NCBI RefSeq assembly: GCF_025215495.1
Contig: NZ_CP104302.1
Coordinates: forward strand, 3,844,001 to 3,908,000
Reading direction: 5' to 3'
Length of the DNA: 64,000 bases
Source: Mycolicibacterium brumae
GTDB taxonomy: Bacteria > Actinomycetota > Actinomycetes > Mycobacteriales > Mycobacteriaceae
Positions within the stretch are counted from its first letter, which is position 1, and each line of letters starts with the position of its first letter. The notes beneath the pieces are model-generated. The model was given only the letters and a program-made list of their open reading frames with translations. It had not been told where the DNA came from and did not search any database. Positions 1 through 9,435 of this stretch are shown here, piece by piece. The position numbers and the translations under genes were made by a program.

Positions 1-645
1 GAAGTGGTCGTTGCTCGCGACGAGCCCGTCGAGTTCGTCGAGCAACCGCTCCAGCGGGAGCGAAACCTCGCGGGAGTGCAGCGGGAAGGCCGGCACGCAT
101 TGCAGGGTGACCTCGGTGACGACGCCGAGCGCGCCCAGGCCCACCCGGGCGGCGGTGAACAACTCCGGGTTCTCTTGCGCGGAGCAGTTTTTCACCGTGC
201 CGTCGGCCGCCACGATGGTCAGGCCGGCGATCTGGGTGGACAGGCTGCCGAACCGCGCGCCGGTGCCATGGGTTCCGGTGGCGGTGGCGCCGGTGATGGT
301 CTGCCGGTCGATATCGCCGAGGTTCGCCATGGCCAGGCCGTGGCGCTGCAGTTCCGGATTGAGCTGGTGCAGCGGGATACCACCCTGCACCCTGACCCGT
401 CCGGTGTCAGCGTCCACCTCGAGCACCCGGTCCATCCGGTCCAGCCGCAGCGACACCGCCCCGGCCGGTGAGGCGATCTCGCTGAACGAGTGGCCGGACC
501 CCGCCGCCTTGACGCGCAGTCCGTCGGCGGCGGCGCTCGTGATGGCCTCGGCGACCTCGTCGGTGCTCGACGGGCGCGCCACCCGCGCCGCCTCGGCGCT
601 GAGCCGGCCGCTCCAGTTCCGCCAGGCAGGTGAATCGTCGGTCAT
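1..645 (-). CDS. FAD-linked sugar-lactone oxidase/dehydrogenase (C-terminus outside window)
   Basis: Translating the minus strand from the ATG at 645 gives about 215 open residues running off the window edge. The N-terminal half matches the FAD-binding PCMH fold of D-arabinono-1,4-lactone oxidase / L-gulono-1,4-lactone dehydrogenase: 'VKAAGSGHSFSEIA' near residues 45-58 and 'GATATGTHGTGARFGSL' near 118-134 are the FAD pyrophosphate-binding segments of this VAO family. Mycobacteria carry one such enzyme (Rv1771 type) that oxidises L-gulono-1,4-lactone. The start overlaps the thioesterase stop as ATGA, so the two are translationally coupled; the HOT-type dehydrogenase precedes them in the same operon. 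The C-terminal ALO domain is not visible, so the substrate cannot be decided. Confidence 0.85.
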   Translation of the reverse strand, partial: MTDDSPAWRNWSGRLSAEAARVARPSSTDEVAEAITSAAADGLRVKAAGSGHSFSEIASPAGAVSLRLDRMDRVLEVDADTGRVRVQGGIPLHQLNPELQRHGLAMANLGDIDRQTITGATATGTHGTGARFGSLSTQIAGLTIVAADGTVKNCSAQENPELFTAARVGLGALGVVTEVTLQCVPAFPLHSREVSLPLERLLDELDGLVASNDHF

Positions 646-1067
646 TCGCCCACCCGGATACGCTCCAGCGCCGCCCGCATCCGATCGGGGATGGGGGTGG
701 CCCGCCGGGTTTCGCGGTCGACGAAGACGTGTGTGAAATATCCACTGGCGGCGGCGGTTTCACCGTCGGAGGTGAAGATCGCGATGCCGTAGGTGACCGA
801 TCGATTGCCCAGCCGGTCCACCCGCAGGCCGGCCCGCAACTCGTCCGGGTAGGCCACCGGCGCGTGATACGAACACTTGGACTCGACGACCAGTCCGATC
901 ACCGGCGAACCGTGAATGTCCAGCCCGCCCTCGGCGATCAGGTAGTGGTTGGCGACCGTGTCGAAGTAGCTGTAGTAGGTGACATTGTTGACGTGGCCGT
1001 AGACATCGTTGTCCATCCACCGGGTGGTGATCGGCAGGAAGTAGCGGTAGTCCGCAGTCGTCGTCAT
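642..1067 (-). CDS. Hotdog-fold acyl-CoA thioesterase (4HBT family)
   Basis: About 141 residues, the usual length of the 4-hydroxybenzoyl-CoA thioesterase/YbgC family. The N-terminal block '[20 protein letters not shown]' is the signature of the fold, with the catalytic-type Asp in '[13 protein letters not shown]'. It should hydrolyse a small or medium acyl-CoA in the cytosol; the substrate is unknown. I chose the ATG at 1067. A GTG at 1076 would give a GTGA overlap with the upstream dehydrogenase stop and is equally plausible, and a TTG at 1079 is also in frame. It is the middle gene of a three-gene minus-strand operon. Confidence 0.88.
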   Translation of the reverse strand: MTTTADYRYFLPITTRWMDNDVYGHVNNVTYYSYFDTVANHYLIAEGGLDIHGSPVIGLVVESKCSYHAPVAYPDELRAGLRVDRLGNRSVTYGIAIFTSDGETAAASGYFTHVFVDRETRRATPIPDRMRAALERIRVGE

Positions 1068-1072
1068 CACGG

Positions 1073-2371
1073 TCACCAATATCCCTGTGCGGCGGAGAAC
1101 AATTCGGCCAGATCCTCCCGCGACACCGGTGTCGGGGCGTTCTGCAGCAGACGTTGCTGCCGCCAGGTGCCGTCCACCAGTGCGGCGCAGTCGTTTTCGG
1201 CATAGCCGAGCTCGCCGAGCCCGTTGGGCATGCCGACCGCCCGGATGACGGAGATCAGCTCGCCGGCCAGCGCCTCACCGGCCTCCGCGGGCGCCGCGTC
1301 CAGTGCCGGGTTCCCGGACAGCAGCCGGGCGGCGTCGAGGTGGCGCTGCGGATCGACGGCCGCGGTGGTGCGAAAAACGGCCGGCGCGTTGACGATCACC
1401 GCCATCCCGTGCGGCACCATCGGCTCCCCCTCCGGGTAGCCCGCGGGCGCGAAGTCGCGCACCTGGCCGGCCACCGCGTAGGCCATCGCGTGCGGAATGT
1501 GCACACCGGCGTTGCCGAACGCGATCCCGGCCAGCGTGGCCGCCCACATGGTCTGCTCGCGGGCCTCCGCGTCGGCGCTGTCGGCGACCGCGCGCCGCAG
1601 GTACAGCCCGAGCAGTCGCATCGCCTCCCGGCTGCCGAAGTCGCTCCACGGGTTCGCGCCCTGGCTCATCGGGCGAGCGTGCGGCGGCGAGGCGACCGGG
1701 CGAGCCGTATACGGCCGGGCGGTGTAGGACTCCAGCGCGTGCGACAGCACGTCCAGGCCGCTGCAGGCCACCACCTGCGCGGGCAGCGTGTCGGTGGCGG
1801 CCGGGTCGATCAGCGCCTCGGTGGGGCGAAGCGCCGGGGAGGCAATCCCGGTCTTGGCCGCCATCGACAGCAGGTCGAACACCGCGATGCCGGTGACCTC
1901 GCTGCCGGTCCCCGACGTCGTCGGGCAGGCAATGTGCGGGGCCAGCGGCCCGGGCACCGGCTTGCCGTTCCCGACCGGGGCGTTGACGTAGTCGAGGAAG
2001 TCCGCCGGGTGGCTGATGTAGAGGTTGGCGGCCTTGGCGGTGTCGATCACCGAGCCGCCACCGATCGAGACGTACCCGTCGGCGCGCGCCTGGCCGGCGA
2101 ACTCAATGGCGGCCCGGAACGACTCGTCGGTGGGTTCGACGTGCACGTCGTCGTAGACGACGACGTCCAGCCCGGCGGCCAGCAGCGACTCGCGGGCCGC
2201 GGCGAACAACGGCAGATCGGCCACCCGCCGGTCGGTGAACAGCGCCACCCGGTTCATGCCGTGCGAGCGGGCCCGGGGCCCCAGTTCGGCGACGCAGCCT
2301 CGGCCGAAGGTGATCCGCGAGGCGTCGACGGTGAACGCGGTGTCCCCGCCCTCGATGTGGCAGCAGCTCAT
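1073..2371 (-). CDS. Iron-containing alcohol dehydrogenase, hydroxyacid-oxoacid transhydrogenase type
   Basis: 432 residues of the group III Fe-ADH family. The dinucleotide motif [10 protein letters not shown] lies at about 104-113, and the metal ligands appear as Asp207/His211 ([11 protein letters not shown]), His291/His294 (GVHIPHAMA) and His321. The insert '[15 protein letters not shown]' around 236-250 is typical of ADHFE1-like hydroxyacid-oxoacid transhydrogenases, which oxidise 4-hydroxybutyrate-type hydroxyacids while reducing 2-oxoglutarate. It is the first gene of the operon with the thioesterase and FAD oxidase. Assignment to HOT rather than a generic Fe-ADH is from motif recall, not from alignment. 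Confidence 0.85.
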   Translation of the reverse strand: MSCCHIEGGDTAFTVDASRITFGRGCVAELGPRARSHGMNRVALFTDRRVADLPLFAAARESLLAAGLDVVVYDDVHVEPTDESFRAAIEFAGQARADGYVSIGGGSVIDTAKAANLYISHPADFLDYVNAPVGNGKPVPGPLAPHIACPTTSGTGSEVTGIAVFDLLSMAAKTGIASPALRPTEALIDPAATDTLPAQVVACSGLDVLSHALESYTARPYTARPVASPPHARPMSQGANPWSDFGSREAMRLLGLYLRRAVADSADAEAREQTMWAATLAGIAFGNAGVHIPHAMAYAVAGQVRDFAPAGYPEGEPMVPHGMAVIVNAPAVFRTTAAVDPQRHLDAARLLSGNPALDAAPAEAGEALAGELISVIRAVGMPNGLGELGYAENDCAALVDGTWRQQRLLQNAPTPVSREDLAELFSAAQGYW

Positions 2372-2445
2372 AGCGGGTCCACTCTAATTGCCGGCGGCGG
2401 CTCGGTACCTTGGGTTGTCGCTGACGCCGACCGGGAAGGAGCGCT

Positions 2446-3471
2446 ATGGCTGTGCCCGTCATCGCCCTCACCGGATACCTCGGCGCGGGCAAGACCACGC
2501 TGCTCAACCACGTGCTGCGCCGGCCGGACGCCCGGATCGGTCTGGTGATCAACGACTTCGGCGAGATCAACGTCGACGCCGGCCTGGTCACCGGTCAGGT
2601 CGACGAGCCGGCGTCCATCGCGGGTGGCTGCATCTGCTGCCTGCCCGACGACGGTGGACTGGACGTGGCGCTGGAGAAGCTATCGGACCCCAAACTCCGG
2701 CTGGACGCCATCATCGTGGAGGCCAGTGGGCTGGCCGAGCCGGCCGCCCTGGCCCGGATCATCCGGTTCTCCGGGGTCGACAATGTCCGCCCCGGCGGGG
2801 TGGTCGATGTGATCGACGCGGTCAACCACTTCCAGACCGTCGACACCGAGGCGTTGCCGCCGGCCCGCTACAGCGCGTCCTCATTGGTGGTGGTGAACAA
2901 GCTCGACCAGCTCACCGAATCCGACCGGGAGCCGCTGTTGGACCGAGTGAGCGAGCGGATCCGGGTGGCGAATCCGGGCGCGCAGATCGTCGGCGCCTCC
3001 CGCGGCCGGATCGACCCGGCGCTGCTTTACGACATCGCCGACGCCGGCGAGGAGTACGGCCAGCTCTCGCTACGGGATCTGCTGGTTCAGGACGAACCGC
3101 CCGCCGACGGGCATCACCATCACGACCATTCGCACGCCGATTCGGTGAGTGTCACCGGCGATGGGTGCGTAGATCCGGGCGCGATCCTGGATCTCTGCGA
3201 GAACCCACCGCCCGGGGTCTACCGGCTCAAGGGCACGTTCGCGGTCCGCTACCGCTCCTCGGTGCGCCACTACGTGGTGAACCTGGTCGGGGCCGGAGTG
3301 CACATCGACACCGCGCCGGGAACCAAGGGCTCCGCGCTGGTCGCCATCGGCATGAACCTGGACCGCGACGACGTGGCCGCTCGGCTCCGCGCGGCGCTGA
3401 CCCCGGTCGACGGGCCGGCGCCCGCCGCTGGGGTGAAGCGGCTGCAGCGCTACCGCCGGCTCAGCATTTGA
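2446..3471 (+). CDS. COG0523/CobW-family G3E GTPase, probable metallochaperone
   Basis: 341 residues. Walker A GYLGAGKTT is at 10-18, the diagnostic GCICC metal-binding motif (CxCC) is at 61-65, a Walker B-like EASGLAEP is near 92-99, and the G4 motif NKLD is near 151-154. A His/Asp-rich stretch (HHHHDHSHAD) around 224-233 separates the GTPase from a CobW C-terminal domain. Family members hydrolyse GTP to deliver Zn or another transition metal to target proteins. It stands alone, with a GGAAGGAG ribosome site upstream and no neighbouring Zur-type gene, so the metal cannot be named from context. Confidence 0.9.
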   Translation: MAVPVIALTGYLGAGKTTLLNHVLRRPDARIGLVINDFGEINVDAGLVTGQVDEPASIAGGCICCLPDDGGLDVALEKLSDPKLRLDAIIVEASGLAEPAALARIIRFSGVDNVRPGGVVDVIDAVNHFQTVDTEALPPARYSASSLVVVNKLDQLTESDREPLLDRVSERIRVANPGAQIVGASRGRIDPALLYDIADAGEEYGQLSLRDLLVQDEPPADGHHHHDHSHADSVSVTGDGCVDPGAILDLCENPPPGVYRLKGTFAVRYRSSVRHYVVNLVGAGVHIDTAPGTKGSALVAIGMNLDRDDVAARLRAALTPVDGPAPAAGVKRLQRYRRLSI

Positions 3472-3594
3472 TGTGCCCGCATATGTGGAGCCCCTGGCAA
3501 TATTGTGATCGCGGACACCGTCGGTGCGAAATGTGATGAAGTGCTCCTACGCTTGAACCGCGCCTGTTCGCTGCCTTGAAGGGGGCCTCCGTCC

Positions 3595-4314
3595 ATGGAT
3601 TCATCGCCTCCGCGCGCTGTGGAGATCACCCCTGCCATGCAGGAGGTGCTCTCTCGCGCCAGCATTTTCCAGGGCGTGGATCCGGCGGCGGTCGCCGCGC
3701 TGGCCGACCAATTGCAGCCGCTGGCCTTTCCGCGCGGGCACCGGGTGTTCCGCGAGGGCGAGCCGGGTGACCGGCTGTACATCATCGCCTCCGGCACGGT
3801 GAAGATCGGCCGCAGCGCCCCGGACGGCCGGGAGAGCCTGCTGGCGCTGCTGGGCCCCGCGGACATTTTCGGTGAGCTGGCGATCTTCGATCCGGGCCCG
3901 CGGACGTCGACGGTGACCACACTGACCGAGGTGGAGGCGGTCAGCATGGACCGCGAGGCGCTGCACAGCTGGATCACCGGCCGGCCGCAGATCGCCGAGC
4001 AGTTGCTGCGGGTGTTGGCCCGACGGCTGCGCCGCACCAACAACGCGCTCTCCGACCTGATCTTCACCGATGTGCCCGGCCGGGTGGCCAAGCAGCTGCT
4101 GGACCTGGCCAACCGGTTCGGCTCCACCGACGACGGCGCGGTGCGCATCGACCTGCAGCTGACGCAACACGAACTGGCTCAGCTGGTCGGTTCGTCGCGG
4201 GAGACCATCAACAAGGCGCTGTCGGATTTCGCCTCCCGCGGGTGGATCCGGCAGCAGGGCCGCACCACTTGGATCACCGACCCGGCCAAGCTGGCCCGTC
4301 GGGCCCGGATGTAG
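3595..4314 (+). CDS. Crp/Fnr-family cAMP-responsive transcription regulator (Crp paralog)
   Basis: 239 residues: an N-terminal cyclic-nucleotide-binding domain ([20 protein letters not shown] near 44-63; FGELAIF...PGPRTS as the phosphate-binding cassette) and a C-terminal winged helix with the recognition segment [16 protein letters not shown]. It is closely similar to mycobacterial Crp (Rv3676) as I recall that sequence, but the neighbours are not those of crp, so this may be the second Crp copy found in some fast-growing mycobacteria. The ATG at 3595 follows a GAAGGGGG ribosome-binding site. It converges with the DUF4185 gene over a hairpin. Confidence 0.9.
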   Translation: MDSSPPRAVEITPAMQEVLSRASIFQGVDPAAVAALADQLQPLAFPRGHRVFREGEPGDRLYIIASGTVKIGRSAPDGRESLLALLGPADIFGELAIFDPGPRTSTVTTLTEVEAVSMDREALHSWITGRPQIAEQLLRVLARRLRRTNNALSDLIFTDVPGRVAKQLLDLANRFGSTDDGAVRIDLQLTQHELAQLVGSSRETINKALSDFASRGWIRQQGRTTWITDPAKLARRARM

Positions 4315-4333
4315 CCCTCTCCCTAGGGGAGGG
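4315..4333. terminator. Bidirectional hairpin between convergent genes
   Basis: A C-rich/G-rich inverted repeat with an 8-bp stem (one G-T pair) and a 3-nt CTA loop lies immediately after the Crp-paralog stop and overlaps the stop codon of the convergent DUF4185 gene. No U-tract follows, which is common for actinobacterial terminators. The function is inferred. Confidence 0.5.
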
Positions 4334-5756
4334 TGGTCTTCATCAGCATCACGTTGTACGCCGACCACAGCGACAGGGTGTAGTACAGCTCCTTGCCCGT
4401 CGACCAGGGGTGCAGATACGGGGCGTACGCGCCGCCGGGGGTCTGCGCGGCGGAGACCACCATCTGCGGCGGGCTGAACGGGCCCTGCGGCGCGGGCGCG
4501 GTGCGCAGCAGCACGTCACCGGCCTCGTTGCCGTACATGATCAGGTACTGGCGCAGGTAGGTGTTGTACTGCGCGCTCAGTTCGCCGACCTGGCCGTCGG
4601 CGATCGGGGCCGCGGCGCCCGGGTTGTTCGCCACCCAGCTGCCGCCGTTCCAGTACTCGTAACGGCTCAGATCGGGCACCGCGTTCTGCGGGACGCGGGA
4701 GATGAACAACTGGCCGCGACGCCCGGCGGGCGTGCCGTAGGAGTAGATGTAGCCGTCGCCGCCCTTGAGGAACGCGCCCTGCTGGAACTTCTCGTTGCCG
4801 GGCGTGTACTGGGTGTTCTTGACGTCGTTGGGGGCCGGGGTGCGCACCGATCCGGGGTAGACGCCCCAGTGCTGGCCGTTGTCCGGGGACACCGCGATGG
4901 CGGAGAAGTTGGTGGTCCAGTGACCGGGGCTGTCCCAGTTCCGGATCGACATGATGTTCATGTACTGGACGTTGCCCACCGAGATGCCCGCGGTCGGGAT
5001 GATGCCCTTCTCGGTCGGGGCCCACTTGATGCTGTTGACGATCTGCTTGGCGTACCCCGGCGCGATCTCCGGGGCGCCGGCGTACTGGTTGGTCATCGAG
5101 CCGGCCTGCACGTTGATGCCGCGGGCGAGTTGGCGGTCCTGGGTGCGGAACAGCACGTTGTAGCGCCACTGCTGGCCGCTGACGCCGCAGTAGCCGAAGG
5201 TGTCGCCGAACGCCATCAGCACCTGGTTGTTGCCGGGATCGCCGTTGTCCCACATGATTCCGAGGTCGGTGCCGGAGACGCCGAACCGGTTCAGGGTGTT
5301 GGCGGCCGAGTCGATGCCGGTGACCCAGCCGACGATGGCTGTGCCGGGGGTGTTGCCCATCGCGGGGTGCGGGACGTCTTGTGCGGGCACGGTCGGTTCA
5401 GGCGCCCGCTGCGGCTGCGGGGCCGGCTGCTGCTGGACCGGGGCGGGACGGGGCGCCGGGTTGACCTGCGCCTGCTGGCGGGCGGCGTTGGGGTTGAACG
5501 CGGAGATCAGGCTGCGGGACAGCTCACCGAGCCGCGGCAGCGGGGCGCTGCTGTTGGCGTTCGGCGGACGGTGGCCGGTGGGCGGCTGCATGTTTCCGCC
5601 GGTGTCGGCGCGGGGCATCGGTTGCGGCGGTTGGGCGTTGGCGACGGTTCCGGTGCACGGGTCGGCGACGGCGGTGGGCGTCAGGCCCACCACGGAGTGC
5701 AGGCCGAGCACCGCCACCGAGGCAGCGGCGGTGGCAATTCGAAGACGCGGCGGCAT
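4323..5756 (-). CDS. Secreted DUF4185 domain protein
   Basis: 477 residues with a Sec-type signal peptide (basic start, hydrophobic core to about residue 31, AVA-D cleavage site). A Pro/Gln/Ala-rich linker of about 100 residues follows, then a globular domain of about 340 residues matching the DUF4185 family of mycobacterial exported proteins: GTAIVGWVTGIDSAANTLNRFG, FGDTFGYCG, and repeated blocks such as NIMSIRNWDSPGHW and PGNEKFQQGAFLKGGDGYIYSYGTPAGR. The fold is thought to be a beta-propeller; no catalytic activity is established. Transcribed alone, divergently from the amidase. Confidence 0.85.
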   Translation of the reverse strand: MPPRLRIATAAASVAVLGLHSVVGLTPTAVADPCTGTVANAQPPQPMPRADTGGNMQPPTGHRPPNANSSAPLPRLGELSRSLISAFNPNAARQQAQVNPAPRPAPVQQQPAPQPQRAPEPTVPAQDVPHPAMGNTPGTAIVGWVTGIDSAANTLNRFGVSGTDLGIMWDNGDPGNNQVLMAFGDTFGYCGVSGQQWRYNVLFRTQDRQLARGINVQAGSMTNQYAGAPEIAPGYAKQIVNSIKWAPTEKGIIPTAGISVGNVQYMNIMSIRNWDSPGHWTTNFSAIAVSPDNGQHWGVYPGSVRTPAPNDVKNTQYTPGNEKFQQGAFLKGGDGYIYSYGTPAGRRGQLFISRVPQNAVPDLSRYEYWNGGSWVANNPGAAAPIADGQVGELSAQYNTYLRQYLIMYGNEAGDVLLRTAPAPQGPFSPPQMVVSAAQTPGGAYAPYLHPWSTGKELYYTLSLWSAYNVMLMKTTLP

Positions 5757-5967
5757 CTCTCACCTTTCCCGGAACAGGACGTCGCACAGGAGGTTTCGGT
5801 CTCGACGCCAGCGATTTCGCTGCCTGTGACGATAGTGATGAATGATGCAATTGTGACTGATGATGCATAACGGCGATGGAGTCGTTACCGTGTCGAAACC
5901 ACGAATAACAACAATGTAAGCCCCTCGTGTGCTTGGGCTCGGGGCGTCGAGTTTGTAGCCTGACCAG

Positions 5968-6696
5968 ATGCGTTTGGTCCGATTGGTCACCGCCCTCTGC
6001 ACGACGGCAACCTTGGCGCTGGCCGGGGTCGCGCCCGCCGGCGCGGGCCCGGGGCTCGCCGGTCGTCTGGTCTTCCTCGACGCCGGGCACTCCGCCGACG
6101 GCGGCAGCACCGCCCAGGTGCCCAACGGGCGCGGCGGCGCCAAGGACTGCCAGACCTCGGGCACCGCCACCGACGGCGGATACCCCGAGCACACCTTCAA
6201 TTGGGATGTGACACAGCGGGTTCGAACCGAGCTTTCGGCACTGGGGGTCCGCACCGAACTGTCCCGGGCCGATGACTCCGGGCCCGCGCCCTGTATCGAC
6301 GTCCGCGCCGCGGCCGCCAACGCCGCTCAGCCGGACGCCATCGTCAGCATCCACGCCGACGGCGGCCCGGCCGGCGGGCACGGGTTCCACGTCAACTACT
6401 CGGCGCCACCGCTGAACGCCGTGCAGGGCGGGCCGGCGGTGACGCTCGCGACCACCATGCGCGACTCGCTGGCGGACGCCGGGCTGACACCGTCGACGTA
6501 TCTGGGCGACGACGGATTGTTCGCCCGGCCCGATCTGGCCGGACTGAACCTGGCCGAGTACCCGGCGGTGCTGGTCGAACTCGGCAATATGCGCAACGCC
6601 GAGGACGCCGCGGTGATGACGTCGGCGGATGGCCGGGCGCGCTACGCCGCGGCGGTGACGTCGGGGATCGTCGCCTTCCTTCGGCAATCGGCCTGA
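5968..6696 (+). CDS. ami1: Secreted N-acetylmuramoyl-L-alanine amidase (Rv3717/Ami1 type)
   Basis: 242 residues with a signal peptide cut near AGA-G27. It is an Amidase_3 domain that hydrolyses the MurNAc-L-Ala bond of peptidoglycan. Zinc ligands are His41 (DAGHS), Glu74 (YPEHTF) and His129 (SIHAD); the catalytic Glu is Glu204 (VELGNM). Cys61 and Cys109 are placed to form the disulfide seen in the M. tuberculosis enzyme. There is no cell-wall-binding domain, as in that homolog. The ATG start at 5968 gives a clean leader. The ortholog's genomic context is not conserved here, so it may be a paralog. Confidence 0.9.
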   Translation: MRLVRLVTALCTTATLALAGVAPAGAGPGLAGRLVFLDAGHSADGGSTAQVPNGRGGAKDCQTSGTATDGGYPEHTFNWDVTQRVRTELSALGVRTELSRADDSGPAPCIDVRAAAANAAQPDAIVSIHADGGPAGGHGFHVNYSAPPLNAVQGGPAVTLATTMRDSLADAGLTPSTYLGDDGLFARPDLAGLNLAEYPAVLVELGNMRNAEDAAVMTSADGRARYAAAVTSGIVAFLRQSA

Positions 6697-6754
6697 TCCC
6701 GTAGAACAGAAATCTGTGACGCCAACCCGTCGGCCGAGGGGTTAAGTTTGACCG

Positions 6755-8461
6755 GTGTTGGAACCGGGCGCTGTGATCGCGGGTTACCGCGTCATTCGAA
6801 CTTTGGGCTCAGGCGGCATGGGTGCGGTCTATCTGGTCGCCAACCCTGAGCTGCCCCGCAACGACGCCCTGAAACTCCTGTCGGCCGAACTGTCCCGCGA
6901 TCCGTCGTTCCGGGCCCGGTTCGACCGCGAGGCCTCCGTCGCCTCCCAGCTGGACCACCCCAACATCACCTCGATCTACCGCCGCGGAACCACCGCCGAC
7001 GGGCAATTGTGGATCGCGATGCAGTTCATCGACGGCACCGACGCCGACGCCGCCCTGCGCGCGGGGACCATGACCCCCAACCGCGCGGTGCACATCGTCC
7101 GCGAGGTCGCCAAGGCGCTCGACTACGCGCACAACCGCCAGGTCATCCACCGCGACGTGAAACCGGCGAACTTCCTGCTGTCCGGGCCGATCGGCCCCGA
7201 CGAGCGGGTGGTGCTCGCCGACTTCGGCATCGCCCGGGCGGTCGACGACGCGTCCATCACCAGCACCGGCGCGGTGATGGCGACGCTGGCCTACGCCGCT
7301 CCCGAAGTGCTGCTGGGCCGACGGGTGGACGGGCGCACCGACACCTACTCACTGGCCTGCTCGCTGTACCGGATGCTGACCGGAAAGACGCCGTACCAGG
7401 AGTTCGGCAGCTCCGCCGCGGTGATGAACGCGCACCTGAACTACCCGCCGCCGCGCGTCACCGAGGCGAACCCCAACCTGCCGCAGGCGCTGGACCAGGC
7501 GTTGGCCACCGCGATGGCCAAGGATCCCAACGCGCGGTTCCAGAGTTCGGGCGCGTTCGCGAACGCCGTCGCCGCGGCGTTCCAGCCGACGCCCGCCCCG
7601 CAGTCCTTCCACGGCTCACCGCCGTCGCACCCGGGATATGCCGCGCACCCGTCGCCGCAGTTCGCGGCGCCCAACTCCGGCGGCTGGCAGCCCCAGGCGC
7701 CGGCGTCATCCGGCAGTTCGAAGCGGCCCCTGCTGATCGCCGGCGCGGTCGGCGTCGCGGCGCTGCTGGGCCTCGGCGTGGTCGGATTCATGGCGTCGGG
7801 CGGCGGGGATGACACCAAGCACTCCGGCGCGTCGACGACCACCAGCGCCACCCCGACGGTCACCGCGAAGCCGATCAAGCCCGCCGATCTCGCGCCGCTG
7901 CTGCCCGACGTCACCGACATGGAATCGCTGATCGGCGCCTCGGATCTGGAACTCAAGGCCCAGGGCACCGCGGTGTCGCAGGCCACGGCCGAGGACGGCG
8001 GCGTGGCCGACCGGCCGGAGTGCCTGGGCGTGATGTACCCGCTGCGGGCGGTGGCCTACGACGGGACCGGCTACAGCGGGGCCTGGGGGCAGCGGATGGA
8101 GGACACCACCGACCCGGTGTCGCATGTCATTCAGCAGTCGGTGGCCGCGTTCCCCACCGCCGCCCAGGCGGAGGACTTCGTCAACAACGCGAAGCCGACC
8201 TGGCAGAAGTGCGGCGGCACGCAGCTGCGCACCACGTTCGCCAGCGGCGAGGAGACCTTCGCCATCGGGACGCCGACGGAGACCGACAACACCATCACCC
8301 TGGTGGCGCAACTCGACGCGGGCAGCGGTTGGGCCTGCTCACGCGCGCTCGGCGCGAAGAACAACGTGGTGTTCGACATCAACGCCTGCGGCTACGGCGT
8401 GACCGATGAGGCCGAGCAGGTGATGAACGAGGGCTTCAGCCGCGTGAGTATGGAGCCCTGA
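6755..8461 (+). CDS. Membrane Ser/Thr protein kinase with PknH-like extracellular sensor domain
   Basis: 568 residues, GTG start. The cytoplasmic Hanks-type kinase spans 1-275: Gly loop GSGGMGAVY 18-26, Lys40, catalytic loop HRDVKPANF 132-140, DFG 156-158, APEVL in the activation segment. A Pro/Gly/Ser-rich linker follows (about 280-322), then one transmembrane helix (about 325-347) and an extracellular domain with paired Cys resembling PknH_C. The kinase should autophosphorylate and sense a cell-wall or surface signal. It converges on the cutinase gene with an 8-bp gap. I would not assign a specific Pkn letter. Confidence 0.92.
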   Translation: MLEPGAVIAGYRVIRTLGSGGMGAVYLVANPELPRNDALKLLSAELSRDPSFRARFDREASVASQLDHPNITSIYRRGTTADGQLWIAMQFIDGTDADAALRAGTMTPNRAVHIVREVAKALDYAHNRQVIHRDVKPANFLLSGPIGPDERVVLADFGIARAVDDASITSTGAVMATLAYAAPEVLLGRRVDGRTDTYSLACSLYRMLTGKTPYQEFGSSAAVMNAHLNYPPPRVTEANPNLPQALDQALATAMAKDPNARFQSSGAFANAVAAAFQPTPAPQSFHGSPPSHPGYAAHPSPQFAAPNSGGWQPQAPASSGSSKRPLLIAGAVGVAALLGLGVVGFMASGGGDDTKHSGASTTTSATPTVTAKPIKPADLAPLLPDVTDMESLIGASDLELKAQGTAVSQATAEDGGVADRPECLGVMYPLRAVAYDGTGYSGAWGQRMEDTTDPVSHVIQQSVAAFPTAAQAEDFVNNAKPTWQKCGGTQLRTTFASGEETFAIGTPTETDNTITLVAQLDAGSGWACSRALGAKNNVVFDINACGYGVTDEAEQVMNEGFSRVSMEP

Positions 8462-8469
8462 CTCGCGCT

Positions 8470-9357
8470 TTAGTTCGCGGCGAGCTGGGTGAGCGTCAGC
8501 CCCGGGGTGGCCGCGGGCTCTTCGGCCTCGTCTTCGGCGCCGACGGGCGCGCCGCTCGGAGTCCCCGCGGCCGCGACGACCAGGTTGTACAGCGGCGCGT
8601 TCCAGCCGTGCGGCCCGCCTGCGGTGGGCTTGTAGCCGGTGTGGATGGCGATCTGGGCCGGGGTGGCCTCGTCGCCGTCGACGTCGTAGTCGCAGACCGG
8701 GTCGCCCACATCGCAAACGCTGATGGTGCGCGCGCCGAGGTCGGCCGGCAGCGGGTCGGTGTTGGTGCCCGCCAGGATGTAGTGCTCGTGGCCGACGCCC
8801 ATGGTCTCGCCCGGGGCGATCAGCGCGGTGGTGCCCATCTTGATGGTGGTGTCGGTGGGGTTGCGGTCGCCGTCGGCGATCAGCAGCGCCCCGGCCAGCT
8901 GCGGGCTGGTGGCCAGCCCGTGCAGGTTGCGGTGCACGGCCATCGCGCCCTGGGAGTAACCGGCCAGCACGACCTTGCTGGTGGGGCACTTGGTGACGTA
9001 GGCCTGGTACTGGGCGCCGGTGGCGGCCGCGCCGGCCCGGACGCTGTCCATGAAGCCCATCCAGCCGCCGATGCTGCCGTCTTCGGGGACCTCCACGGCC
9101 GGGTAGTTCACCGACTCGGAGGTGACGGTGTAGCCGGCCTTCACCAGGTCGGAGCGCAGCTGCTGGTACGAGCTGTAGACGACATCGCCCATGCCCTCCT
9201 GGGTGGCCATGCTCATCGCGTTGCGCTGCCCGGAGCCGGCGGCCCCGATGACGTGCACGTCTGCGCAGTCCGGCGCGGCGGTGGCGGTGGCGGTGGCCAG
9301 GCCACTGAGCACGACTCCGGCGGCGACTGCGGCCGGGACCAGGCGCTTGATCATCAA
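8470..9357 (-). CDS. Secreted cutinase-like esterase (Culp family)
   Basis: 295 residues. Signal peptide to about residue 28 (ATA-APD), then an alpha/beta hydrolase of the cutinase family. The nucleophile elbow GYSQG places catalytic Ser at 135; CDVGDPVCDYD supplies the Asp and the conserved disulfide, and HTGYKP carries the catalytic His. Mycobacterial Culps hydrolyse medium to long acyl esters and some have phospholipase activity. The C-terminal tail of about 40 residues is Ala/Pro/Glu-rich with no motif I recognise. Confidence 0.9.
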   Translation of the reverse strand: MMIKRLVPAAVAAGVVLSGLATATATAAPDCADVHVIGAAGSGQRNAMSMATQEGMGDVVYSSYQQLRSDLVKAGYTVTSESVNYPAVEVPEDGSIGGWMGFMDSVRAGAAATGAQYQAYVTKCPTSKVVLAGYSQGAMAVHRNLHGLATSPQLAGALLIADGDRNPTDTTIKMGTTALIAPGETMGVGHEHYILAGTNTDPLPADLGARTISVCDVGDPVCDYDVDGDEATPAQIAIHTGYKPTAGGPHGWNAPLYNLVVAAAGTPSGAPVGAEDEAEEPAATPGLTLTQLAAN

Positions 9358-9435
9358 CTGTCCTCCGTATTGATCGACAGTCGTTAGATCGCCTCGACAA
9401 CCCGGGGTTGTTACAGCGGTCCGGTCACGAAGTGG